This document shows positions 25,575 to 37,500 of a DNA stretch of 64,000 bases, piece after piece. Source of the stretch: Mytilus galloprovincialis (taxonomy: Eukaryota; Mollusca; Bivalvia; Mytilida; Mytilidae); assembly GCF_965363235.1 (NCBI RefSeq), contig NC_134850.1, forward strand, positions 35,623,102-35,687,101, read 5' to 3'. The position numbers were made by a program, and so were the translations under genes. Position 1 is the first letter of the stretch. Each line of letters opens with the position of its first letter. The notes under the pieces are model-generated. The model made no database searches, was not told the origin of the DNA, and saw only the letters and a program-made list of their open reading frames with translations.

Positions 25575-25679
25575 ATTGATAACAGTGCTTTTTTGTGTTG
25601 ACGACACAATTATTAGATCGATAAATAAAGGAAAAGCTTAAACCATGTCAGTAAATAGCACTTGGTTTTAAAACTCAAT

Positions 25680-26480
25680 TTTTCAGAGGGTCAAGCCATT
25701 GGAATCCGTATAAGCAAACAGTTCTCAAGCAACTTTCTAAAGATATAAAAAGAAGTAGACAAACTGAATGCTATTAACAACACAAATTTGGATTCTAAAC
25801 AATTTCTGGTTTCAGAGGGTCAAGCCATTGGAATCCGTATAAGCAAACAGTTCTCGAGCAACTTTCTAAAGATAAAAAAAGGAGTGGACAAACTAAATGC
25901 TATTAATAACACAAATTTGGATTCTAAACAATTTCTGGTTTCAGAGGGTCAAGCCATTGGAATCCGTATAAGCAAACAGTTCTCAAGCAACTTTCTAAAG
26001 ATAAAAAAAGGAGTGGACTAACTGAATGCTATTAACAACACAAATTTGGATTCTAAACAATTTTTGTCACTTGAATCAGAAATATATGATCAGTTGGAAT
26101 CGAGAAAGATATCTGAGAACCAACAAAAGGCTGTTCAGTCCAAATGTTTGATTGACCATGCAGAAGAAGAAAGTAATAATATTGACATTAAAATAAATAA
26201 ATATTTACTTTATTTAAGTAAACAGAGTAAGGAAATTTTTGACACAATCAACAATCTTTTACCTTTAAAAGGAAACCGGTTCCATTTAGGCAAAATTAAT
26301 TACCTGCTTGTGAAACATTTTTAGATTGAAACTCTTTTTCATTCATGTTTCACATTATTTGAACACACTGTTACAGATGTTTCTATTGTACCAAGAATAG
26401 TTCATGATAAATTGAATACTGAATTGTCCAGATCCTTAAATTTACCAACCAAAGAAGAAATGACAACAATATTTTTTTAG
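25680..26480 (+). pseudogene. Tandem truncated duplications of the terminal exon (right arm)
   Basis: Starting with the same TTTTCAG acceptor, the first ~110 bp of the terminal exon is repeated three times in a row (blocks beginning with GGGTCAAGCCATTGG at about 25687, 25818 and 25945). A longer second copy runs to about 26480. That copy has an in-frame TAG at ~26322 and an insertion of T residues at ~26471, so it is not coding. The pattern suggests repeated unequal exchange after the original exon duplicated. Confidence 0.75.
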
Positions 26481-26719
26481 GAAATTGAGAACAATGATTT
26501 TTTAGTGTTAGATTAGATCAATTTCAACAGGAGAAGCTTTTAAAAAAAATCATGTCAGAAAATGTACCTGGTTAAAAAAAAGGTGATTTTTTTTTTAAAG
26601 TTTATTAATATTCTTTAATTTTCATGCCTTTTGTTCTTATTGGTGGGCCGTCTAAAGTTAAAATTATTGCATTTTTAATTCATAAATTTTGCAATATAGA
26701 AAGGTTATTAAAACAAATG

Positions 26720-27334
26720 AGTTGTTAATTTTACTATTTAGAGGAACTTGCTGTTGAGATTAATCAGGTTGAAATTTTAGGAGTGGGTGCATAAAATGAT
26801 TTGCAGAACAGGATATAACCCCCTGGCGCACTGTGAAAGGTCGTAAGGTTATAAGTCCCTGGCATGGATGGAACAAGCCTGTAAACTTGGCCTGCTGCAA
26901 ATCAAACTATGCTTTTTAAAACTTTTATTTATAATTGATTGTTTTGGAATTAATACAATCTGGACAAGTTTATATGCAGTTTATATATGTCTGAATATAT
27001 CATGTGAATTGGTTGTAATCACAAAATTCTTGGTGTTGCTTGATGATGATAAATTAAAAGTAACCCTAAACATTATTGTTTTAATTTTTTAATATAGAAC
27101 TAATAACATTCTTGACTATAGAGATGTTTGTTTTGGTAAAAAAAACTTGCTGTTAATATATTTCAGGTAGGAATTTAACGAAAGTTGGGAGGGGGATTGC
27201 ATGTTATGATTTGCAGAACAGGATATAACCCGCTGGCACACTGTGAAAGGTCGTAAGGTTATAAGTCCCTGGCATGGATGGAATAAGCCTGTAAACTTGG
27301 CCTGCTGCAAATCAAACTATGCTTTTTAAAACTT
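26720..27334 (+). repeat. Diverged tandem duplication with a shared ~37-codon open segment (right arm)
   Basis: Two copies about 410 bp apart (26801-26920 and 27209-27330) share a block that follows TTTGCAG and reads QDIT-P/R-W, KGRKVISPWHGWNKP, then stops after NYAF. The flanks (AACTTGCTGTT...) are also duplicated. The frame is open in both copies but short, and it is not linked in phase to a known exon. It may be a decayed alternative 3' exon of the coiled-coil gene or an unrelated repeat. Confidence 0.5.
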
Positions 27335-28563
27335 TTATTGCTTGATTGTTTTTGATTTAATGATATTGTACAGATGTTTAACAACTTTAAGGAACCTAAA
27401 TATCTTTATAAATAAAATTATATAACCTATACCCAATGTTGTTCTTTACATTGAATAGTAATTATGCAGACTTGAGACAGGATGGTACATTTTTTTTTGC
27501 CCCTCTTTTAGTATATATCAAAGAAAATTATTCCAGTGACTAATGTAACTTGAACCTTGAGTCAAGGTCTAATTCCGACAGCTGACACCATACAATTATT
27601 TCTTACATATAATATGTCAACAATTGCTTATGGTATCTTCGAAGAGAAAAATATGGAACCACAATAAATGACTATAAAATTAATATGAAGTGTGTGTGAT
27701 ATTGAGGCAACTCTTCGTCAAAGACATAATGTACTTATCTTCCAATTCATGAACTGAAACCAGCATGAAATAACATGCTTAACTCTCACATGACTCCACT
27801 TGCAGAGACGAGCATAGTTTATCATTCATATACTAATATGTGTAATAAATTGGAATATTGAATATTGGTGTAAATACAAGGAAAAGGAAACCCAAAGTTA
27901 AAATACCATAATTATCACTCAAGAAACCAGTCTTAAGATCTCATTTCCATAATCGATGACTTGGACCTACACCTTACAATATGTGTATATCTATATCAAT
28001 ATGATGTAACCACATTACTGTAATAAAACCTGAAAAATCACTTCATTTCTTGCACACCATCTAAACAGTACCTCATGTTACTAGGGAGACAATTCTTTTA
28101 CAAGTAATTGTCCAATTATTGTAGAATAAAGTTTGTGTAGGACAGCAAAATGTAGTTGTCGTCTTCTTAAACTCACTCTTTCGATTATTAACAACAATCA
28201 AACAAACCTTACTATTAATAACTGGGACTTGTACATGAGAAGAACAGGGAAAGTAGAATTAAAAATTTAATTTATATAAGTAACCAGAGATATGAACTAT
28301 ATCTGTAAACATCAGCAGTTGGCTTCACCTATCCAGCACACTAGAAAGAAGTCGTTTCCCATTCTGATTCAAATTCTAATCTTTTATAACTCGTCTTTGT
28401 GAGCATAGCATGATGATATTTAGATTGTACTTGTATATACAATATCCATAAAAACAAAGAACTAAAAAATACTGAACAGTCCGAGGAAAAATTGAAACGG
28501 TAAGTCCCTAATCAAAAGAATGGATAACAACTGTCACATTCCTGACTTGATACATGCATTTTT

Positions 28564-29154
28564 ATGCAACTGCCAAAATTTTTTCGGACAATAACTTTAT
28601 TTTAAGTGAATTGATCTTTGATTTTTTTAAGAAGGTTCAATCTGAGACTACTATAACACAATAAACACATATAGTCTTGGGTTCAATACAAAAGTTTGGA
28701 TTGGGTCCTAACCTTTTAGGAATAAGTATTGTGACTGCTCTGAAATTTGACCACAAGTGGAAGGTTGGGATTTTTTGTGTGCTTATGGTGCCAAACGATC
28801 AGAAATTAAGGACCAAAACAAGCATTTTTGTAGTTTCAGAAAAATAACTTGTGTGAATGGATCTCGCGGCTAACATCGTACAACAAGGTTCCTTATCACA
28901 AAGGGAAGAATGGGATTGAGTTTGAGGATTATTGGCCCAAACATGCCAGGATTTCGGTACAAGTCCGAAAACAAGCATTTCAAGTTTTCTATTTTCCAGA
29001 CAATAACTTGTGTATGGCATGGGTCTCTCTAAAATTGTACAACAAGGTTCCATATTACAAAAGAAAGAGTGGGATAGAGTTTGAATTTGTCCCAACTGTT
29101 CAGCGAAATAAATTTATGTTGTGTAGAACTGTGAAAAAAAAAATCTTTTAAAAG
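28564..29154. repeat. Degenerate ~150-165-bp tandem repeat, mollusc type (right arm)
   Basis: Mirror of 12640-13230. The two 98-100-residue overlapping frames here on opposite strands are not supported as genes. Confidence 0.6.
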
Positions 29155-29533
29155 AAGGGACGTGGACAAAGTATAACACATATTAAGTAAAAATAAATCC
29201 GATGTGTTGACGGTTTCAATCGGTAAAAATCATTAAGGTCTACCAGAATGTAACTTACAATCTTCCAAGTGGTTCAATAAAAACAACGGACGCGGTGGCT
29301 CTGAAATAATTATGTATCCCATTGTTGTATGTCTCATTGGTCTGTTGGTGTATGGACGATATATAGCGTCTATATCCATGGAATAGTATATGCCTAATTG
29401 GTGATATGGTGTATGAACTTTATATATATATATATATATAGCTTATACGAATCGAATAACTCTGTAGAAAAATGGAAATTCATTTGGCATTTCCATTGAA
29501 GTTGTCTTTTAGTGTGTCGTTTTACCAGATTTG

Positions 29534-30624
29534 CTACCGGTCTTGTAACCGCTAGATTTATTGCTTGATGTTTGCTGTACTTCCAGTGACAACTATTTCA
29601 ATTATGTTCAGGAAGAGACCATATTAAAGATGAAAACAATAGTTCGGTCATGTAACCGCTAGACGCCTGTCCAGCAAACTATTTACGTCACTGAGTGGCA
29701 AATATTTCATTCATGTTCAGGAAGAGATCATATTAAAGATGAATACAATAGTAAGGTCATATTAATGCTAGACTGATTGAATGGTGTTGGTTTTACGTCC
29801 AGTGACAACTATTTCATTCATGTTCAGGAAGAGACCATATCAAAGATGAAAACAAAAGTTAAGTCATGTAACCGCTAGACGTCAGTCCAGCAAACTATTT
29901 ACGTCCCGAGTTCAAATATTTTATACATGGTCAGCGGAAAGATATCATATTACAGATAAATAAAATAGTTAGGTCATGAAACCACTGCTAGACGACTGTC
30001 CATCAAACTATTTACGTCAAGTAGCAAATATTTCATTCATGTTCAGGAAGAAATCATATTAAAGATAAATACAATAGTTAGACCATATTACCGCTAGACT
30101 GATTATTTGAAGTTGGCTGTATGTCCAGTGACAAATATTTCATTCATGTTCAGGACGTCGGATATCATATTAATGATGAATACAATAGTTCGGTCATGTA
30201 ACCGCTAGACGTCAGTCCAGCAATCTATTCACGTCCCGAATTCAAATATTTTATTCATGGTCAGCGGAAAGATATCATATTACAGATAAATAAAATAGTT
30301 AGGTCATGAAACCACTGCTAGACGTCTGTCCATCAAACTATTTACGTCAAGTAGCAAATATTTCATTCATGTTCAGGAAGAGATCATATTAAAGATAAAT
30401 ACAATAGTTAGACCATATTACCGCTAGACTGATTGATTGATGTTGGCTGTACGTCCAGCGACAAATATTTCATTCATGTTCAGGACGTCGGATAAAATAT
30501 TAATGATGAATACAATAATTCGGTCATGTAACCGCTAGACGTCTGTCCAGCAATTTATTTACGTCCAGTGGCAAATATTTCATTCATGTTCAAGACGAGA
30601 TAATATTAAAGATGAATTACAGAC
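29534..30624. repeat. ~110-bp satellite with 330-bp higher-order period (right arm)
   Basis: Mirror of 11170-12260 with the same three-unit higher-order order. It directly abuts the 33-bp array, as in the left arm. Confidence 0.88.
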
Positions 30625-31779
30625 AATACTTACAGACTATCTAAGAACTGCAGACTATACTTACAGACTAAATCTAATTATCTGAGACAAAACTTACATC
30701 TGTATATAGGAACCTCAGACAATACTTACAAACTGTATATGAATACCTCCGACTAGTATACTTACAGACTGTATCTAAGAACTGCAGACACTACTTACAG
30801 ACTAACTCTAAGAACCTCGAACAAAAATTACAATTGTATATAAGAACCTCAGACAATACTTACAGACTGTATCTAAGAACTATAGACAATACTTACAGAC
30901 CGTATCTAAGAACTATAGACAATACTTACAGACCGTATCTAAGAACTATAGACAATACTTACAGACCGTATCTAAGAACTATAGACAATACTTACAGACC
31001 GTATCTAAGAACTATAGACAATACTTACAGACCGTATCTAAGAACTATAGACAATACTTACAGACCGTATCTAAGAACTATAGACAATACTTACAGACCG
31101 TATCTAAGAACTATAGACAATACTTACAGACTGTATCTAAGAACTATAGACAATACTTACAGACTATCTAAGAACTACAGACAATACTTACAGACTGTAT
31201 CTAAGAACTACAGACAATACTTACAGACTGTATCTAAGAACTATAGACAATACTTACAGACTGTATCTAAGAACTATAGACAATACTTACAGACTATCTA
31301 AGAACTACAGACAATACTTACAGACCGTATCTAAAAACTACAGACAATACTTACAGACCGTATCTAAGAACTACAGACAATACTTACAGACTATCTAAGA
31401 ACTACAGACAATACTTACAGACTGTATCTAAGAACTACAGACAATACTTACAGACTGTATCTAAGAACTATAGACAATACTTACAGACTATCTAAGAACT
31501 ACAGACAATACTTACAGACCGTATCTAAGAACTACAGACAATACTTACAGACCGTATCTAAGAACTACAGACAATACTTACAGACTATCTAAGAACTATA
31601 GACAATACTTACAGACTATCTAAGAACTACAGACAATGCTTACAGACTGTATTTAAGAATTACAGACTAACTCTAAGAACCTTGGACAAAACTTACAATT
31701 GTATATAAGAACCTCAGACAATACTTACAAACTGTATCTAAGAATTACAGACAATACTTACAGACTATCTAAAAACCGC
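30614..31779. repeat. 33/31-bp tandem array (right arm)
   Basis: Mirror of 10015-11180, of the same length and the same order of unit variants. Such arrays normally change copy number quickly, so the identical length points to a young palindrome. Confidence 0.92.
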
Positions 31780-32186
31780 AGACTCATTATTTTTGTATAC
31801 AGAAAGATCGGTTTTCCATTACTAGCTAGATATTTACTGTAGAATACTAAGTAATGTTTTCATAATTTAAATTTGACAGGTACAGAACGTGCATAAAGCC
31901 TTTGTCATCAATCATATTTCATCGAGACTGCAAACAATTTTTTAATTTTTTTTCTGACAATGTTAACATGCTCTATAAGTATTTTTGACGTATGTACATG
32001 TAATTAAAAGTTAGTGCAGTTCATCAAATTGAATGACCAGGAAGGCAAGGCGAGAACTAAATGGTTATTGACATCGAGCCACATATATATCATGCATTTA
32101 TTCATTAATAAGTTGGCACTGGCTACGGTTACATGGAAATGTAACAATAATAAAAATAATATTGTTACATTGGGGACTAATTGTCA

Positions 32187-33078
32187 GAATGCAAAGTTGG
32201 GTAAGGAACCGATTAATTACGAATGTAACAATAATTATTGAGGCTACGGTTACATAACGTTATTGTTACATGAAAAACAGCAATGTACGCTAGATTATTA
32301 AACTCAAATCTTCTATAATAGTTTTATTGCTTAATTCTTTCATATGTACTAAATAATACTTGTAAATTAAATAATGATAAATAATAAATATTATTATTCA
32401 ACAAATGGTGTTTAATTATAGTTATACGTATTAATGGTTTTGATTTTCTTAACTTTAGATACTACTTCACATTAGTAATGTCAAAGGCGAAAAATATGGG
32501 TTAATGGTTTCACTTTAAAGTATTTAACTGCACTGCACACCTACTCTTATTACTGTCATTATACTTTGAACAATGGATGAAGATATTTCTATTACCAATT
32601 TTGTTTAGGGTGAACAAATTAAAACTTGGCAGTTGGGATGCGTTTTAAATGAAACAACAATATTAAGACACAAATTTCATACAACTATACAAACGCAGTT
32701 CTAAAAAAGGTGATACATCAAAAGCAAAGTTTGCTAACTGTAACTTAATTAAAATACTGGGAACTTCTGTATGTACATGTATCCATGGAGGACGTATTTT
32801 CGTTCATCAAAAATGTGTAGGACTTATACATGCTTTTAAAAAACACTTAGTAATACTGGATTTGTAGAAACTGTCATTGTAAATAAAAATTACAATGAAG
32901 AAATTGTATGTATGGTAAATATAAAATGAATGTCTTCAACTTTTATTATTCAGTACATATTACTAGTCCCATCGTACATCGCTGTTTTCCATGTAACAAT
33001 ATAAACGCAATGTAACCGTAGCCTCAATAATTATTGTTACATTCGTAATTAAACAGGTCCTTACCCAACCATGCATTC
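32187..33078. mobile_element. Element with ~105-bp terminal inverted repeats (right arm)
   Basis: Mirror of 8716-9607 with the same terminal repeats and interior. Its presence in both arms places the insertion before the inverted duplication. Confidence 0.65.
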
Positions 33079-33303
33079 CAGTTGAATATCTACACCTTAC
33101 AGTCCTTAAATACACTGAATATAGATGACCTATTGCTTATAGTATCTGAGATATGGACTTGACCATGCACCAAAACTTAACCTTTATCACTGATCTGTGA
33201 AATAAGGTCAAGGTTAAGTGAAAACTAAAGCTAGCGCCTCCACCACCTGATCACTATCCCTATGTCAAGGTTTCTGATATAAAATTTGCAGGCTCGCCAA
33301 AAA

Positions 33304-34314
33304 ACAATCATTGTTAAAGGCTAGATTACATTTAATTGCTAAAATCAAGGTTTTCTGGTGGAGAATTGTATAATTGTACTGATTATTCATTGTTGAAGAC
33401 CAAAATAACATCCAGTTGCTTAAATCCATGATACATTTTGGAGAGTTGTCTTATTGTAATAATCATCATTGTTGAAGGCTCTGGTGGAGAGTTGTCTTAT
33501 TGTGATAATTCATCATTGTTAAAGGCTCTGGTGGCGAGTTGTTTTATTTCTTTATTATTCAAGGTCAGAAAACATACAATTACTTAAATCCACAATACAT
33601 TTTGGAGAGCTGACTTATTGTAAGTTAACAATTTATCATTGTTGACGGCCAGATAACTTTTATTTGCTTAAATCCATATACTCTGTGGATAATTGCATTT
33701 TTGTACAGATTATTCATTGTTGAATGCACAATATCTGTTGGAGAGTTGTTTTATTGTTACTATTATTCATTGTTTATGACCAGCTATGTAACATTCATTT
33801 TCTTAAATTCACTGTCTCTGGTGGCAAGTTGTTTTATTGTAACAATGCTTCATCGTTGAAGGCCAGATTACATATTATTGCTTGAAATCAAGTATTTCGG
33901 TGGATACTTGATTTAGTGTACAGATTATTTATTGTTGAAGGCCAAATAATGTACAATTACTTAAATCCATGATAACTGTTGAAGAGTTGTTTTATTGCAA
34001 ATAATGTTCTTTCTTGAAGACTCTATAACATTGTATGCTCAGTTTTCGATAGAAATACACTTTATGCAACTGGATATCTGTTATCCTATTTTGGCTGGAA
34101 AAACAATCTATATCAAAAGTCTATAACTGTTAGAAACTTTAAGTTGTACTAAGAACATTAAATATTAGATATTTCATATTTGAACATGTTGAATGTTCCT
34201 AAAACCAATCACAGCTGTTTATATGTACATATAAATGTGTACTAGCATAAGGTCAATTTCTATTCAACGCAGCTTATATATTGGCTTAAATCCAGGATCG
34301 CTGGTGGTCAGTTG
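33304..34314. repeat. Degenerate ~100-bp tandem repeat (right arm)
   Basis: Mirror of 7480-8490, lying downstream of the minus-strand chromodomain gene stop at 34347. Confidence 0.7.
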
Positions 34315-34346
34315 TTTAATTGTATTTATTATATAAAAAATTTAAT

Positions 34347-34504
34347 TCAAATTTTATTGGCAAAAAACTGTCCAATTAGACTTGGAGTCAGATTACATTC
34401 TGGCTCCCATGAATCATGGTCATGGCTAAATCCATCCCAATGAATCAAATATTGTCGTGAATTTTCTACTGTTCTTGTGGCAATGATGCCTTTCACTCCC
34501 CATT
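34347..34504 (-). CDS. Chromodomain-encoding terminal exon, right copy
   Basis: Mirror of 7290-7447, the same 158-nt length and the same key chromodomain residues, with the stop at 34347-34349. The cage residues and the WEPE motif are intact, so if either gene copy is expressed the reader domain should be functional. It is the last exon of the complete 11-exon gene. Confidence 0.9.
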
Positions 34505-37500
34505 CTGAAAGAAAAATAAAACATTGTAGTTATATGAAAAATAAAGAAGTTCATTTATTTCATAGCAAAGTGATCTATATGAATCTTAGTCATCTTTTTG
34601 GTGAAACTGACCTAAGTCTATATGTACAGCAATGTTAATGATGAATTTAAACAAAAACGAAATGTCAGTTAGTCAAAATATCAATTTTAATAGTTTGTTA
34701 ATTAGAAGAAGTTAATTTTAACATTCAATTGCATTATTTCTAATCAAAAATTTATATTTTAACTATGCCATAAACATCAAAAACACAATTTGTCAAGATA
34801 TTTGACATGTTATAAATATACCAAATACATAATATCATATAAATAATTTCTGTTCAAGTGAATTATTAGAAAATAACAGATGACTGATAAATCCAGATAA
34901 TGCAGAGCTTTTTCTGTGTCATTCTAGTTACAATTGAAATTCTAACTTGCACTTTTATTACCTTTGTTGTTCTTTCTCTTTTTAGTGGCTTTTGTCCTGT
35001 TAGCAGCTGTCCCCCTTGGTCTTTTGCTGGTATGTGTGACTGGTGGTGATGTGAATGCTAGTGTGACTGGTGGTGATGTGACTGGTGGTGATGGTACTGT
35101 ATGTGTGACTGGTGGTGAAGTGAGTGCTAGTGTTACTGGTGATAATGTGAGTGTTTGTGTGACTGGTGGTGATGTGACTGGTGGTGATGTGAGTGTATGT
35201 GTGACTGGTGGTGATGGTAGTGTAGTTGTGACTGGTGGTGATGGTAGTGTATGTGTGACTGGTGGTGATGTGATTGTATGTGTGACTGGTGTTGATGGTA
35301 GTGTATGTGTGACTAGTGGTGATGGTACTGTATGTGTGACTGGTGGTGATGTGAGTGTATGTGTGACTGGTGGTGATGGTACTGTATGTGTGACTGGTGG
35401 TGATGTGAGTGTATGTGTGACTGGTGGTGATGTGAGTGTATGTGTGACTGGTGGTGATGTGAGTGCTAGTGTGACTGGTGGTGATGTGAGTGTATGTGTG
35501 ACTGGTGGTGATGGTAGTGTATGTGTGACTAGTGGTGATGGTACTGTATGTGTGACTGGTGAAGTGAGTGTATGTGTGACTGGTGGTGATGGTACTGTAT
35601 GTGTGACTGGTGGTGAAGTGAGTGCTAGTGTGACTGGTGGTGATGGTAGTGTATGTGTGACTGGTGGTGAAGTGAGTGCTAGTGTGACTGGTGGTGATGG
35701 TAGTGTATGTGTGACTGGTGGTGATGGTAGTGTATGTGTGACTGGTGATGATGGTAGTGTATGTGTGACTGGTGGTGAAGTGAGTGCTAGTGTGACTGGT
35801 GGTGATGGTAGTGTATGTGTGACTGGTGGTGATGGTACTGTATGTGTGACTGGTGGTGATGTGAATGCATGAGTAACTGGTGTTTTTTTTAGTGTGAGTG
35901 TTTGTTTGGCTGGTGTTTTTTTTAGTGTGAATGTTTGTTTGGCTGATGTTTTTTTTAATGATCTTTTGACTGTTGTTTTGTTTGGTTGTGTTTGTGTGAC
36001 TGGTAGTGATGGTAGTGTATGTGTGACTGGTTGTGATGGGAGTATGTGTGTGACTGCTGGTGATGCAAGTGAATACAGGTTTTCTTCAACCTCAGGAGTC
36101 ACCAGTAAATTGTAGAGTAGTTCTTCACTTCCAGGTTCTACAAAAATAAAATCATTAATAGGGTAATTTTCACTGCATCTCCAATATTTACTTTTCATTA
36201 CCAAATTTTCTTGGTTTGAAAAAAAAAGTTTTTATAAAACAAAGTATTGTCCATAAAGCATTGCTAAAGGAAATATGCATAACATTATAATCATTATCTG
36301 TATCATTGTGTATGAATTTGAATTTGAATTACAGTGCCATAGTTAGTTTTCACTTCTTTTTTTCAATTAAGTAACAGAAATGTCTGATTTGATCTCCTGC
36401 ACCGTTCAAAATACAACATATGTTATTCACATGTTTACCATGATCTATTTGAATTGAACATGGCCATGTTTACAAAGCGAAAGAGGAGCATCTTATAAGA
36501 ATTTGTGATGTTCACTACATTTCCCTATATCCAATCTTTTGCTCACTAAACACATCATTTTTTAATTGTGATAAATATATTTTAAAAATGTTAAATCAAT
36601 TATTGAATTTTCAGGCTAAGCAGGATTAAAAACCTGGTTTAAAATCTCAGAATTTTTGCGACAGTGTATTGTAGTCATGATCCATCAGAAAATAATACAT
36701 TTTCTATTAACTAGACTTGGGTAAAAGATATTTAGAAAATAAAAACCAAATTCACATTTAACTTGCAGTGGCGGATCCAGAGGGGGGGTTCCGGGGGTCC
36801 GCACCCCCCTTTATTTTGGCCGATCAATGCATTTGAATCGGGACATATGTTTGCACCCCCCCTGCACCCCCCCCCTTTGCCCTGGGCTAGCACCCCCCCT
36901 TTCGAAAATTCCTGCATCCGCCACTGACTTGTAACCATGAAAACAACATATGACGAAAGTTCTATTATAGTTTTTTTTTTTTTTTTTAAGTGGGGAATGT
37001 GCCAAAGAGACAACAACCCGACCATAGAGCAGACATGTTTGGTGTCCCAAATTTCGTTCCCAAATTTTTGTGCTCTAGGTGTAACACCACTAATTCGGGC
37101 CCAGCAAGAAAGCACATACCAGAAAGTAATACATATTTAACACAAAATAGTTCCTACGCATGGACATAACTTTCAAAATATTTAGATTTTTTTATTAATT
37201 TTGTTATCAAATGAAAGCTGCATGACTGGTGATCATTGTAGAAAATTTTTTGACTGATAAATTTGAATAATACACAAATGGCATGAAATTTAAAAAGGAG
37301 GGTACATTTTGCCTTTTTGTCAGATCAGAAGTACCTGTTTTGGTACATCCGAAGTTCCGGGAACCAGTTCTTTCTTATATGCCATTTAAGGTATTTTAAT
37401 TTTTTCAGTATAGGACACCAGAAGGTGTTGCTTTGACATGCAATGATTGTCACTTTATTTGAACCTAAGATAAATTAGCTGTGACCACTCGAAATTGAGG

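Noticed and set aside
36732..37115. 127-codon minus-strand frame with a Gly-rich centre
   Set aside because: It runs through the MITE and a dispersed repeat and is absent from the other arm.
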